Below, one piece after another: positions 45,541 to 56,670 of a stretch of 64,000 bases of DNA. How positions within the stretch are numbered: the first letter of the stretch is position 1; every line of letters begins with the position of its first letter. The position numbers and the translations under genes were made by a program. Under the pieces are notes generated by a model. It made no database searches. It saw only the letters and a list, made by a program, of their open reading frames with translations, and was not told the DNA's origin. Source of the stretch: Erinaceus europaeus (lineage: Eukaryota > Chordata > Mammalia > Eulipotyphla > Erinaceidae); contig NC_080179.1 of assembly GCF_950295315.1 (NCBI RefSeq), positions 77,080,303 through 77,144,302 of the forward strand, in the 5' to 3' direction.

Positions 45541-45782
45541 GGGGCCAGGCAGTGGTGCACCTGGTTAAGTGCACAAGGACCCAGGTTCAAGCTCCTGATC
45601 GCACCTGGTTAAGTGCACAAGGACCCAGGTTCAAGCTCCTGATCGCACCTGGTTAAGTGCACAAGGACCCAGGTTCAAGCCCCTGATCGCACCTGGTTAA
45701 GTGCACAAGGACCCAGGTTCAAGCCCCTGATCCCCACCCTCTCCCTTCTCAATTTCTCTGTCTCTATCAAATAAATAAATAA
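45541..45782 (+). repeat. Short-form SINE with fourfold 44-bp internal tandem repeat
   Basis: A SINE starting GGGGCCAGGCAGTGGT whose tRNA-like head segment, GCACCTGGTTAAGTGCACAA to GCTCCTGATC, is present as four consecutive units at 45557-45600, 45601-45644, 45645-45688 and 45689-45732. Each unit has one B-box-like CAGGTTCAAGC. Units 1 and 2 read GCTCC and units 3 and 4 read GCCCC. The body then continues normally (CAATTTCTCTGTCTCTATCA, AATAAATAAATAA). Confidence 0.93.
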
Positions 45783-45849
45783 TGATAACAAACAAATAAA
45801 CAAAGAAAAGAAACTCATTTAACCACAGAAAATGGAAACATGGCAGTGA

Positions 45850-46990
45850 AATAATATGTTGACATCACTGATCCTAAGCTGGCCTAGATACACGTGATAT
45901 AAGTCTCCACCCACTCCCCTACCACAATAAGAAAAAAAATTGAGAACCCAACACCATAGCCACAGTATCAACTGCCAGTTCAACAACTACAATACAAACC
46001 ATATCAAACCAATCAAGAAATAAATGCCAAACACACAAGTTTAATATATTTAATATGCTAGTTATTTAACTACTGGCAGAAGAGCAGATCTATAAGGATC
46101 TGTAAGATATGTCAGCAATGTAACTTAAAAAACTAATTATGAAGTTAATTCAAGAATGTAAACTTATCATGCAGAAACATACTTGAGAAATTGTAGATCA
46201 TTTTACCAAAGTGTTTCAAAACATGGAAGACCTCCAAACAGAACTTGATGTTAAATTTAATAAAATGAAGCAGCAACTTCAAACAGAGCTGCAGTGTGTG
46301 TTAAGGCACTGTTGATGCAGTTCAGACTCAAGCAACAGGCCTAAGAATTAGAATAAGTCAGGCTGAGTAGAGAATATTAGGGCTAGGAAATAAAACTATT
46401 ACAGTTTGAATTTAAAACTGATGGAGAGGAAAAGTTTGTGAAAAATGAAGCAGTTCACTATGAACAGCAGACTCCAATCAAAGACAAATGTGAGACATAC
46501 TGGGATACCCCGGAGAAGAAGACTAAGAAAGAGGCACAGAGAGCATGCTATACTCAAAGAAATCAGAGCAGAAAATCATCCACACCTGGGCAACATTTAA
46601 GACATACACATCCAGGAGCCTGAACCCGGTTACTGAATCCAAAATGAACCACCCCAAGATCTTTCATGGTAAAATTATCCAAAAGCAAAGACAAGAAATA
46701 TTGAAGGTTGCTAGGTAGAGGAAATAACTCACATACGAGGGTAGAATCATCAGGATCTCACCAGATTTCCCATCACAGCCCATGAGACAAGGAGGGAGTG
46801 GAATGACTTACTCAAGGTAAGAAATCATAAGAATCGCCAGCCATGAATACTCTATACAGCCAAATTACCTTTCAAGCATCAGGGAGAAATGAAGTTATAT
46901 TCAAACATTCAGAAAATGAAGGAATTCACCACTACCAATCCTAGGCTATACCCAGAGAAGCCCTTTCATTCAGGACAGTCAGTTACATGC
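45850..46990 (+). pseudogene. HAL1-like (half-L1) ORF1 relic
   Basis: The best open part, 46438-46623, reads MKNEAVHYEQQTPIKDKCE and ends STPGQHLRHTHPGA. It is followed in other frames by ESKMNHPKIFHGKI-like and ITFQASGRNE-like pieces. The order matches the ORF1-only LINE relatives called HAL1, known from many placental mammals. It has many stops and is not functional. Identified from memory of the family. Confidence 0.6.
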
Positions 46991-47009
46991 CCAGATGACC
47001 AGTTTATTT

Positions 47010-48112
47010 AATTTATTAGTCTTATTGCCACTAGGTTTATAGCTGGGATTTAACAAGATGAATCCACTGCTCCTTGAGGTACAATCTACCTTCCCTTACC
47101 TTCCCCTTCCCCTTCCCCTTCCCCTTCCCCCTTCCCTTCCCCTTCCCTTCCCTTCCTTCCCTTCCCTTCCCTTCCCTTCCCTTCCCTTCCCTTCCCTTCC
47201 CCTTCCCCTTCCCTTTCCCTTCCCTTTCCCTTTCCCTTCCCTTTCCCTTCCCTTTCCCTTTCCCTTTCCCCTTCCCTTCCCCCTTCCCTTCCCCTTCCCT
47301 TCCCCTTCCCTTCCCCTTCCCTTCCCTTTCCCTTCCCTTTCCCTTCCCTTTCCCTTCCCTTTCCCTTTCCCTTCCCCTTCCTTCCCTTCCCTTCCCCTTC
47401 CCTTCCCCTTCCCTTCCCCCTTCCCTTTCCCTTCCCTTCCCTTTCCCTTCCCTTTCCCTTCCCTTCCGTTTCCTTTCCCTTTCCCTTTCCCTTTCCCTTT
47501 CCTTTCCCTTTCCTTCCCTTCCTTCCCTTTCCTTCCCTTTCCCTTCCCTTCCGTTTCCTTTCCCTTTCCCTTTCCCTTTCCCTTTCCCTTCCCTTCCCTT
47601 TCCCTTCCCTTTCCCTTCCCTTTCCCTTTCCCTTTCCCTTCCCTTTCCCTTTCCCCTTCCCTTCCCTTTCCCTTCCCTTTCCCTTTCCCCTTCCCTTCCC
47701 TTCCCTTCCCTTCCCTTCCTTCCCTTCCTTTCCCTTCCCTTTCCCTTCCCTTTCCCTTCCCTTTCCCTTCCCTTTCCCTTCCCCTTCCCTTCCCCTTCCT
47801 CTTCCCTTCCCTTCCCTTCCCTTCCTCTTCCCTTCCCTTCCCTTCCCTTCCCTTCCCTTCGACTTCCCTTCCCTTCTCCCTCTTCTCTTCCTCTCCTCCT
47901 TTCTCTCTTCCCCATCTCTTCCTATATTGGATAAGGTAGATAGAAATTTAGAGGATGGAGAGATAGAGAGGGAAAGAGAAAGAAAAAGAAGATACCTGCT
48001 TCAATTCATGAAGCGTCCCCTTTGCAGATGGGGACTGGAGTGCTTGAACATGCCTTTGCATACGGTTATCTGTGTGCTCCACTGGCTGTGCAGTCACCAT
48101 CTGCACCATCTG
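47010..48112 (-). repeat. SINE, antisense, with body split by a polypyrimidine expansion
   Basis: The 3' module (GCCACTAGGTTTATAGCTGG, GAATCCACTGCTCCTTGAGG) occurs at 47025-47080 and the body and head (GATAGAAATTTAGAGGATGG to CTGCACCATCTGTGGCCCC) at 47935-48118. The CCTTTC tract lies between them, where an ordinary copy has only about 40 bases. Confidence 0.8.
47090..47880. repeat. 0.8-kb CCTTTC/CCCTTC polypyrimidine tract
   Basis: Nearly pure C/T hexamer and pentamer arrays (CCCTTC, CCTTTC, CCTTC) with four isolated G interruptions. The long frames on both strands are artefacts of composition. Confidence 0.97.
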
Positions 48113-48254
48113 TGGCCCCAGTCAGCCAGTTTAAATATACTTTATGAACTGTGTTCTCAGTGTTCCTGGTTTTCACTTGATTCTTCCTTAGTGTGTGTGT
48201 GTGTGCGCGCGCGCGTGCATTTCACAGTCCTGTGGAGCATCTTTAAAACTTCCT

Positions 48255-48478
48255 TCCCAGGCTGGATAAAAGAGCTCACTTGGATAGTGCACTGCTTTCC
48301 CACATGCCCAGCCTAGTTTTGAGTTGGCCCTCACGACACTGAAGGAAGCTTTGGTGCAATGGTTTCTAGCCCCATGCCCCACCCTACCCTGCCTCTTGTC
48401 ACTCATTCTGTCTGCAAAAGTCATTCCTGAGTTGTGAAGCTCTGCAGGTGGCCAAAAAAAACAATAACAACAACACAA
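48255..48478 (+). repeat. SINE, sense
   Basis: GGCTGGATAAAAGAGCTCAC head, CCTAGTTTTGAGTTGGCCC, GGAAGCTTTGGTGCAATGG, then a CTGCAGGTGGCCAAAAAAAA module and AACAACAACACAATAA. Confidence 0.65.
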
Positions 48479-48481
48479 TAA

Positions 48482-48628
48482 TTTATTTCCTTCCTTTTCT
48501 TTAAAGCTAGAGCATAGCTGAGCTGTGGCTTATAGTGGTACTAGAGATTGAACCTCTGGTTTTTGGTGCCCCAGACATGAAAGTCTTTACTGCATAACCC
48601 TAATACTATCTGCCTAGCCCCCTTCATT
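48482..48628 (-). repeat. Old SINE, antisense
   Basis: AGCTAGAGCATAGCTGAGCT, AGATTGAACCTCTGGTTTTT, GCATAACCCTAATACTATCT; same family as 18185. Confidence 0.65.
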
Positions 48629-48749
48629 TCTTTAAAACAGAAACACACCTCTAGATCTGGAATCTTACTCTCTAGATATTAAACCCACTTAATAGTTTTG
48701 CTTTGCTTTTAACTCATTGACTATATCAAACCTAATCTTTTTAAAAAAT

Positions 48750-49032
48750 TTTTTTAATATTTTATTTTTATTTATTTATTCCCTTTTGTTGCCCTTGTTG
48801 TTTTGTTGTTGTTGTTATTGATGTCATCATTGTTGGATAGGACAGAGAGAAATGGAGAGAGGAGGGGAAGACAGAGAGGAGGAGAGAAAGAGAGACACCT
48901 GCAGACCTGCTTCACCGCCTGGGAAGCGACTCCCCTGCAGGTGGGGAGCCGGGGTTCAAACCGGGATCCTTATGCCGGTCCTTGTGCTTTGCGCCACCTG
49001 CGCTTAACCCGCTGCGCTACAGCCCGACTCCC
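48750..49032 (-). repeat. tRNA-derived SINE with target duplication
   Basis: Antisense copy from TTTATTTTTATTTATTTATT to GCTACAGCCCGACTCCC. Flanked by CAAACCTAAT at 48727-48736 and 49033-49042. Confidence 0.9.
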
Positions 49033-49329
49033 CAAACCTAATTTTCAATGTCAAGCTTCCACAAATGGTAACTTTATGGTTTCGATTTATTTTTGTGCCT
49101 TTTTTTCTGGTCTTACTGAGGATAAAATTTATCAAACTGAAGTTTTCTCTTTAAAAACCTCTTTCAATATTTTAGTACCATTGCTGCTATGCCCCTGAAC
49201 ACTTTCTAATCCTTTTTTTGTATAGAATGAGAGTATCACTCTGGCAAGTGCAATTTCATGCACTGAACTTAGGACTTCATACTTGAAGACTAACATTCTA
49301 GTCAACACCAGCTCCCAAGTTGTCTTTGT

Positions 49330-49500
49330 TGGTTTTATTTTATTTTATTTTATTTTATTTTATTTTATTTTATTCTTTTACTTTTCCCACAGTCCTCCTC
49401 AGATGTGCTTTATGGTGGTGTCAGGGATTGAGCCTGAAGCCTCTGAGCCTCAGGCATGAAACTTTACAGCATAAACTGATGCACTATCTCCCAACCCTGT
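49330..49500 (-). repeat. Old SINE, antisense, with TTTTA microsatellite
   Basis: (TTTTA)n at about 49336-49376, then TCAGATGTGCTTTATGGTGG, AGGGATTGAGCCTGAAGCC, GATGCACTATCTCCCAACCC. Confidence 0.75.
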
Positions 49501-49678
49501 GATTGTCCTTACCTATAAACCCTTTATTGTCCTTACCTATAAAATGGGTATGCTTTATACTTACAGCATTACTGTCAGGATTAAGTAAATGACTTAAAAT
49601 ATTCAAACATGCATAACAGCCCTTTTGTAGCTACTATTTTTTAAATTAATTAATTCATTTATTTATTTTTTACTTTGG

Positions 49679-50354
49679 TGTTGGAGAACGGGTCCGTTCT
49701 CCCAGGAAGTCTAGACCATTGTTTCCATGAGCTCCAAGTGGGTTGATCCCCAACTCCCCCAACTCTGTCCTCAGGTCCAGAGAAGGCCATGTTCTCCGGA
49801 CCTCCTGAACTAATGATGGTGGATGGCTTCTGCGGAATGGGGGCTGTCTTTCTGCACACACCCCTCCTCAACCCTTCAAACAAAGGCCATGAACCACTGC
49901 CCGTTGTGTTTGGCCTAACTTGAAAGCCACCACATACATTCTTGCTTAACTACCCCTCTTCCTCCCCGTCCCTCTGAAGGGCCTGTCATTTACCCTGAGG
50001 TGTCTGTAAATTACCCCCAGGGAAATATGCCTTGTGAAGCTTGTGATCAAACCTTGCATGGTCATTCTTCACTTGTGGTCAGACGGTTTGTCGGCCAGAA
50101 TGTGGCTATGCATTGTGTTGCTCTGTGCTTGGGTTAATGATGACCTTGACCTTCTCCCTGGGTAATGGGTGTATGTACCTGCTTTTTCTCCCCATAAACG
50201 AGTTGCCCCACTGAGGCTCTCCCAGAGCTGACTGTCCTGTCTCTCTGTGCACTTGGCCCTAGACACGCTGAGCTACCCCAGGACCTCCGGGGGCCACTTT
50301 TGACCTCTGTCTCCCCGATGGCCAGGGAGATGGGTGGACCCAGAGTGGCCTGCA
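49679..50354 (+). mobile_element. Solo LTR, 676 bp, 6-bp target duplication
   Basis: Starts TGTTGGAGAACGG, ends GGCCTGCA. CTTTGG flanks both ends (49673-49678 and 50355-50360). CCCATAAACG at 50191-50200 is the only polyadenylation-like signal. The ends and the duplication length fit a class II endogenous retrovirus. No internal retroviral genes remain. GC content is above the surrounding intron. Orientation is assigned from the signal and is tentative. Confidence 0.85.
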
Positions 50355-50429
50355 CTTTGGTGTCCTGTTGTGCAGCCAAATTTCCAGTTAACAGCTCTGC
50401 AATGGAGTTTGTTTTAGGTAGTTCTTTCT

Positions 50430-50612
50430 TTTTTAATTAATTTGTTTATTATTGGACAGAGACAAATAGAAATGGAGAGGGATAGAGAGGGACAGAGACG
50501 GAAAGATACCTGCAGCTTCACCACTTATAAAGCAAGCACCAGGGGCTTGAACCTGGGTCCTTGTTCACCGTAGTCTGTGCACTTAACCAGGTGCGGCACC
50601 CCCTTAGGGAGT
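50430..50612 (-). repeat. Short-form SINE, antisense
   Basis: TTAATTTGTTTATTATTGGA tail, CCTGCAGCTTCACCACTTAT, GGCTTGAACCTGGGTCC, TTAACCAGGTGCGGCACCCC. Confidence 0.8.
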
Positions 50613-50844
50613 ATTTTCTCCAAAGAAATGTAATTATTACATACCTTAATAAGAGTGGATAGAGCAGGTGGCAATAATGGCAAATGGACAAGATAGGATG
50701 GACTACAACCATTGAAATTATCATGATCTCACTTTACTTCTCACTTGGCGGAACAGAGGTAATTCTCACCATACTTAAACATAAGCTTACAGACTATTTC
50801 TTGAGTTCAGAATCATCTAACAGATGTAAAATGGAATCAACTTA

Positions 50845-50998
50845 GGATTTTGCACAGTGGATAGAGCACTGGACCTGGTAGCACCAGGTGCCGACTTTGA
50901 TCTCCAGCATCACATGTGTCAGAGTAATATCTGGTTCTCTCTCTTTCTCTCCCTGCTCTCATGCCAATCAATCAATCAATGATTAAAAAAAAGAGAGA
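50845..50998 (+). repeat. Old SINE, sense
   Basis: TTTGCACAGTGGATAGAGCA, CTTTGATCTCCAGCATCACA, CTCTCTTTCTCTCCCTGCTC, (CAAT)n then AAAAAAAGAG. Confidence 0.6.
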
Positions 50999-51999
50999 AC
51001 CATAATGTAAAAGAAAAGAAATATGATATAAGATGCATATTAAAATGAATTGTGTTTAACCCAGAATATTCAAAATACTATTTTATGTCCAATAAACATA
51101 ATATCATCAGTAATATATTTAACATCTTCTTATACTGTTGGAAATTCAATGTGCTTGTGTACACAGCATGTCTCAATTCTCACCAGACATGTTCAGGTCT
51201 TTGAACTATTAGCTCAGAGTTCCATATCACATAGGAGAGCATATTCATGCCAGGTGGCTTACCATCAGAAAGCAATAATCCAGCTTTCTAGACTTTGTCA
51301 GTGTCAGTGAGTTTGGAAATAGGAATCCAATTACTTTAGGAACTAAACTGCCTTCCATAATCTTACAAAGACCTAGTAAGTAGAGAGAAGAGTTCTGTCC
51401 AATTAAAACCCCAGGCCAGGAAGATAGTATAATGATTATGCAAAAAGACTTTTCTGCCCAAGGCTCCAAGGTAGCTGCTTCAACTTCCAGGAAGTACTGA
51501 GCAGTGCCCTGATTGATAATAACAATAATAATAATAACAACAATATTAATGATGATGATGAAGAGTCCTACTTCATATGATGCCTGGCTCCAAACACCAA
51601 ACTTTTTCTAAATGAACCTTTTTTGGAGTTAAGTGCTTAAAGTGAAGGTAATTTCAGTTTCATTCTGAAGTCTATGGAGAATTATAAACTTTGAATCCAT
51701 TCAATAATTTAGTTACACTATTATGAGAAGCTTATTAGCAGTGGAGTATAAGATTCCAGAAAATTACATTAATATTAAATTTGAAGAAGTAGGCTGTCTA
51801 AAATTCAAACTGCCCTCAAGAAATGTGCTTTAAATATCTTGCTGTAATTTATTTGCTCTACTGAACAAAGATGGACACCCAAGTTTCTGAGTCTCTGCGT
51901 CAACATTTTAGAATAACCAAAACCATGGCAGCTGAATTGGAGATTCTCTGGAGAGTGAGTGGACTATGTGGTTAATAATGGCATATAGGGGAATGGAAG

Positions 52000-52094
52000 A
52001 TAGCTAACCTACTAGAGCACAGACTTTACTGCAATGTGTAAGACTTGACTTCTAATACGCAGAACACCCGAGAGCACTATGCAGAGGTCTCTTC

Positions 52095-52139
<45 letters not shown>

Positions 52140-52205
52140 TTTCTCTCCCTCTATGGAATTGCACAGGTGCAAAACCCCAGAGGAAAATCCTGGTGGTAAA
52201 TAAAA
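52000..52205 (+). repeat. SINE with CT microsatellite
   Basis: AGATAGCTAACCTACTAGAG, AGACTTGACTTCTAATACGC, (CT)n at 52097-52135, 3' module GGAATTGCACAGGTGCAAAA to AAAATCCTGGTGGTAAATAA. Confidence 0.65.
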
Positions 52206-52309
52206 AAGTAATGGGAAAATGCAGATAAATATACAAATCTCTGTAGTTAATAATAGTCTTTAGAATTTATTAATGCAGTCTCCATATATATATTTTTTTT
52301 CTGTCACCA

Positions 52310-52445
52310 ATGTTATCCCTTGGGCCTAGTGCCTGTATGACTCTATGCATGCATTTTTTTTTTTAGAGAGGGTGAGAGATGAGGATGAGTTGATGGGAGA
52401 TACCTATAGCATTAGTTTGAAGGTGAGTCACCACTGGGCCCCACT
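52310..52445 (-). repeat. SINE fragment, antisense
   Basis: CACCAATGTTATCCCTTGGG, AGAGGGTGAGAGATGAGGAT, CACTGGGCCCCAC. Confidence 0.5.
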
Positions 52446-52524
52446 TTATATATTTTTAAATAAATCATGCTGTTGATCAAATATTTCAAAAGGATACAGA
52501 TAACCTTTAAGGACAGAGGTGTAG

Positions 52525-52755
52525 GGGCTATGTGGTGGCTCACCTCACATAGAGAACAACTTACCAGAGCAGCACTTGCAGGGGTGGGGAACTGCGGTGT
52601 CTCCTCACTTTCTGTCTTGAAAGAAAAAGAGAGGAGGGGAAGGAAGAGGAGGAGGAGAAGGGGAAGGAGAGGAGGAGAAGGAGGAAAAGGAGGAGAAGAG
52701 GAGGAGGAGAAGAAGAGGAGGAGGAGGAGAAGGAGAAGGAGAAGACGAAGATGAA

Positions 52756-52795
<40 letters not shown>

Positions 52796-52918
52796 GAAGG
52801 AAGGAAGGAAGAAAGATAGAAAGAAAGAAAGAAAGAAAGAGAGAAATGGAGGAATAAATGGCCTCTAAGAGTAGTCGGCACTGACACCCAGCAATAACCT
52901 TGGTGACAAAACAAAATA
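52525..52918 (+). repeat. SINE with expanded GGA/GAAA/GGAA tract
   Basis: GGGCTATGTGGTGGCTCACC head, then 52620-52850 of GGAGAA, GAAA and GGAA purine repeat, then the 3' module AATGGCCTCTAAGAGTAGTC to AATAACCTTGGTGAC. Confidence 0.75.
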
Positions 52919-53674
52919 ATAGTCATGCTAGTGGCTTTTTCAAATAAGACCTCACCCTCTTTCTGAACCTTGCACACTGTTGGTGGGAACGCACACTGTG
53001 CATTACGGGTGATTGTGCTTCTCTCTTCCAGATATGGAAATGGGAGCATGTTTGGATCCTCTCCTTTTATACCTCATACTCTTCCCACCCTGTTTAGGTA
53101 CCAGGAGAGCTTTTCTCTTGCCAGATGTGGGCTGATATTGACACTCCCCTGTGTAGCTGTTTAATGCTGTTGCTTCCCTTTCTCTCCTCCTAGCAGCTGG
53201 TAGGTTTGTGTCTGCAATTCTATCAGCAGACACCCTCAATTCTACCGACTGGCTGTGCATGTCTCAGATACAAATACTTCTCAGGTGGGAACCTATTAAG
53301 TCACTGTCAGGTGTGACCCTCATGATAGAGGTTTTACTTTCCTTGCTTGCTCCTTCAGTCCAGACAGGGGGAGAGCAAGGTCTTATCTGAAAGAAACAGG
53401 AACCCATCCTGACAGCATTCAGCTTTTTAACAAAATACTCAGGGTGTTCATACGACATGAGCTCTCGCTTGCTAGAGTCACTGTGAGAGGCAGAATCAAG
53501 ACCTTGTGTTCCCTGGTTTGAGGCTCACAACTCCACATGAGAGAAGATGATATCAAACACACTGTCACATGAATGTGTTGATTTGCAAACTGTGAACTGT
53601 TTCCCCAGGGGGAAGGCAGTGGCCACTGGGACAGTGAGCAGGGGTAACACAGCCATGGGGATGGAGTAGGATGG

Positions 53675-53900
53675 AAGTATCCTTGGTTGAGCACATATGT
53701 CACTATGGTTCAAACACAGAGTCAAAGTCTCCATTTCTACCTGTGTGTGTGTGGGGGGGGCATACTAAAAGTACTTATCTTTCTTTCTACCTCTCTACTC
53801 CTCCCTACCCTCTCAATTTCTATCTGTCTCTATCCAAAAAAAGAAAGACCAAAAATAATAACAAAATAAATGCTCTCCTGCTTCAAAAAAAAAAAAAAAA
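53675..53900 (+). repeat. Short-form SINE, sense
   Basis: TCCTTGGTTGAGCACATATG, GGTTCAAACACAGAGTC, CTCAATTTCTATCTGTCTCT, poly-A end with AAAGAAAG. Confidence 0.65.
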
Positions 53901-54599
53901 GAAAGAATGGAGTTGATTGGGAAAATTCTTTACAGTCTGAGTTTATATCTAAGATTTTTTTTAAATGTTCCAGTTTTCCAAGGAGAAAATGAAAAGTTGA
54001 GACTTGTGGATTAGTATCATTATAGCAATGTTGCTAGAAGTCTGCTTGGTAGAAACTAGAGAAGGACATTTGCCATAAATGTCAAAGTGGTCTCTTGACC
54101 AACTGGATTGAAGTGGATGTGAGATAAAAAAAAAAAAAAAGTCTTATGTTTCTGTAAGTGCTTAGTAGAAATTGGGTCTTTCCTTTGTGCCAAGAGTCAA
54201 TTGGCTTGAAAACTGACAGTCCTTCTTAAGAGTAACTCATCCTGAATTCATGATTGTTTCAGGAACATATATACTTCCTCCCCCCTCTAAAAATCAAAGC
54301 AGAAGAAAAGAGAAGAAAGATCAGACAGCCAACCTAAGGAGTAGAGATCGAGAGTATAGATAGACTGATTGTGGTGTAATAAAAATAAGACTAGAAATTT
54401 GAGGGACAATGGTGACTTGCCAAAAGATCCTGAATTATAGAAACAGACCCAGATTTCTAGCTTCTAAACCTCAGATAAATCAAGCAGAAATCCCTATGGA
54501 TTGTGCTTAAACCTACCTTTGCCTACATCTGAAGTCAACTCCTTTTCTACTAAATCCTGTGTGGACAAAGGAAGTAAAGTTTTTCTACTATAGTATTTT

Positions 54600-54725
54600 T
54601 TCGAGAGAGGCAGAGAGAGGGAGTGGAAGAGATCACAGCATCAAGGCTTCCTTTACACTCTGTTAGGGGCTGGACTTGAACTTGAGTTGCACACTCCCCT
54701 TGTGAGCTAGCTCATGATCACATCT
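54600..54725 (-). repeat. Old SINE, antisense
   Basis: AGAGAGGCAGAGAGAGGGAG, ACTTGAACTTGAGTTGCA, TGTGAGCTAGCTCATGATCA. Confidence 0.5.
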
Positions 54726-54831
54726 AACACCATGTAGATGTGGACTTCTCATATGACACTTACTTAAGGCACATGACGGAAGGTATCAAAATTCATTTTA
54801 AATCTGTAGGAGATATAAACTAGTAACTTTT

Positions 54832-54960
54832 GGGGAGTCGGAGGAAGCTCACCTGGCCAAGCACACACATTGCCGTGAGCAAGGACCACAGGGCTGCAAC
54901 TGTCTTCCCTTACCTCTCTGTCTATTTTTCTCTGAGCTGACTGGGAGTGAAGGATGTGCA
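54832..54960 (+). repeat. SINE fragment, sense
   Basis: GGGGAGTCGGAGGAAGCTCA, GTGAGCAAGGACCACAGGGC, CTCTGTCTATTTTTCTCTGA; the middle with the B box is deleted. Confidence 0.55.
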
Positions 54961-55082
54961 TACACAGACAAGAATCGGTGACCCCCTATTTTGAAATTCT
55001 GCTCCAGTCTCAATTTTCCAAGCTAACAGAAGTAGCATTTGAGAATCGAGGTAACATCTTATGCTATTAAGATATGTTTAAG

Positions 55083-55262
55083 GGGTCAGGAGGTGATGCA
55101 CCTGGTCGAGGACACATGGTGCAATGTGCAAGATTGACCCCAGATCCCACCTGCAGGTGAAAAGCTTTGCGAGTGGTAAAACAGGTGTCTCTCTTTCTCC
55201 TCTCCTCTTTATCTCCCCAATGCTCTTGATTTCTGGCTGTTTCTATGCATTAAATGAAGACA
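55083..55262 (+). repeat. Short-form SINE, sense
   Basis: GGGTCAGGAGGTGATGCACC head, TGACCCCAGATCCCACCTGC, TTGATTTCTGGCTGTTTCTA, ATTAAATGAAG. Confidence 0.75.
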
Positions 55263-55959
55263 ATTACATTGCTGAATATGTTTGAAATGCTGATAGGGAA
55301 AATGAGAGCAAACCAAATCTTTCTGCAAGCGGCCGTACTTGAGAGCTTATGTCTACATGTGTTCTTTCTTCAGACTCTTCAAGAGAAAACAGACATGCCA
55401 ATGAGACACATTCTCTTGATAGCTGGAAGTCAGCATCCCTTCCCATGCATCACGGTTCCCAAATCACTTGGAAAAGCCTTCAAATAGGCAACTTTTAGAA
55501 TGTTTAATGTAAGGAGTCTTTTCAAAAACCAAAGATGACCCCAGCCTTTGCTAGGCATTTACACTGCATGTGTGTCAGGAAGCATCACGGATCAAAGACG
55601 CCACTTTGATCTTTCTGTTTCTTACACACTCACACCTCTTTGCTTGTCTCCTTCCTGCTACTAAGGAATGTTAAACTAGGGATCTGCCACTTAGATCTCC
55701 AGGGAAAAATCATTTCAAGAAAACCAGTTCTTTCACCTAGATCTCTGTGAAGAAATAAACCTGCCACGCAGAGCACGGGGCCAAATGCTATAGGGCACCC
55801 GTGTCTAGGGATCACCCCACACAATATACCTTCTCCATCCGTCAGAGAACCTCAAACTGGCCCCGCCCACCCACTGATTCTTTGGCTTTCATACAGAACT
55901 ACAGCCTGGGGGTAAGATGGGAACACGCATTGCCATCTTCCTGGGTTTGATAGCCCTGG

Positions 55960-55960
<1 letters not shown>

Positions 55961-56003
<43 letters not shown>
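55961..56003. repeat. ATT trinucleotide repeat, about 14 units
   Basis: Pure (TTA)n ending four bases before the target duplication of the LTR at 56013. Confidence 0.95.
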
Positions 56004-56006
<3 letters not shown>

Positions 56007-56012
56007 TCTTGT

Positions 56013-56670
56013 TGTTGGGACTATGTGTAAGCCTGATAGAGCTTAGGGAGAACCACCCCTGTCCTTGCATGGAGGTCTGAGAAGATAACCTCTTGGTGAG
56101 TCTCTCTCAACCGAGGTGAGCATAAGGGGGGAAACTCAGACTTGGTTCTTTCCTTCTTGACTCTCAGGCCCACAGAAACCCCAGTACTTCCCTCCATTAA
56201 CTGCAGGCCACATGGCCACAGATTCACTTATTCAAAGTCACCTTCTGATCACAGAAGAACACACCTCATCACACACTTCATCACACACCTCAGACCCCAG
56301 ACAAGAGAAATTCCAAACTATATGGCCTTTTGATATCCATCTTCTCTCTGTCTCACCCTACAGGTTTAACCCCTATGCTTCTCTCAAATACCTCTGGATA
56401 ATTAAGTTGCTTGCGTCATGGAGAATAACTGTCTTGTATCTCATCAATTCCTGTCATACCAGCCCCCTACCTTAGGGACATGCCGACCGTTAAGAAACCT
56501 GTAATTTCTGTCATATTTCAGTAATAATTCCCTTTGGTTTTCTATTTAACTCATGTCCACCTTGCTAATAAAGGAGTTCTAAGCACACTGGAGGGCTCCC
56601 TGGTGTCTTTACTCTAGAAAGAACCGGTCTGTTACCTTTCCCTGGAGATCACCCCACCAGAGACCTGGCA
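56013..56670 (+). mobile_element. Solo LTR, 658 bp, 6-bp target duplication
   Basis: Starts TGTTGGGACTATG, ends ACCTGGCA. TCTTGT flanks both ends (56007-56012 and 56671-56676). AATAAA at 56567-56572 follows TTTTCTATTTAACTC, a plausible TATA-like region about 25 bases earlier. R and U5 would occupy roughly the last 100 bases. Class II-type ends; no retroviral genes attached. Confidence 0.88.

Noticed and set aside
45557..45732. CRISPR-like array
   Set aside because: The four units are head-to-tail without spacers and fall inside a SINE head; this is tandem duplication in a mammalian genome.
47037..47939. Open frames of nearly 300 codons on both strands
   Set aside because: Produced by the CCTTTC simple repeat inside a SINE; no gene signal.
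56013..56475. Two overlapping plus-strand frames as retroviral protein remnants
   Set aside because: They fall inside the solo LTR, which is non-coding; no gag, pol or env motif is visible.
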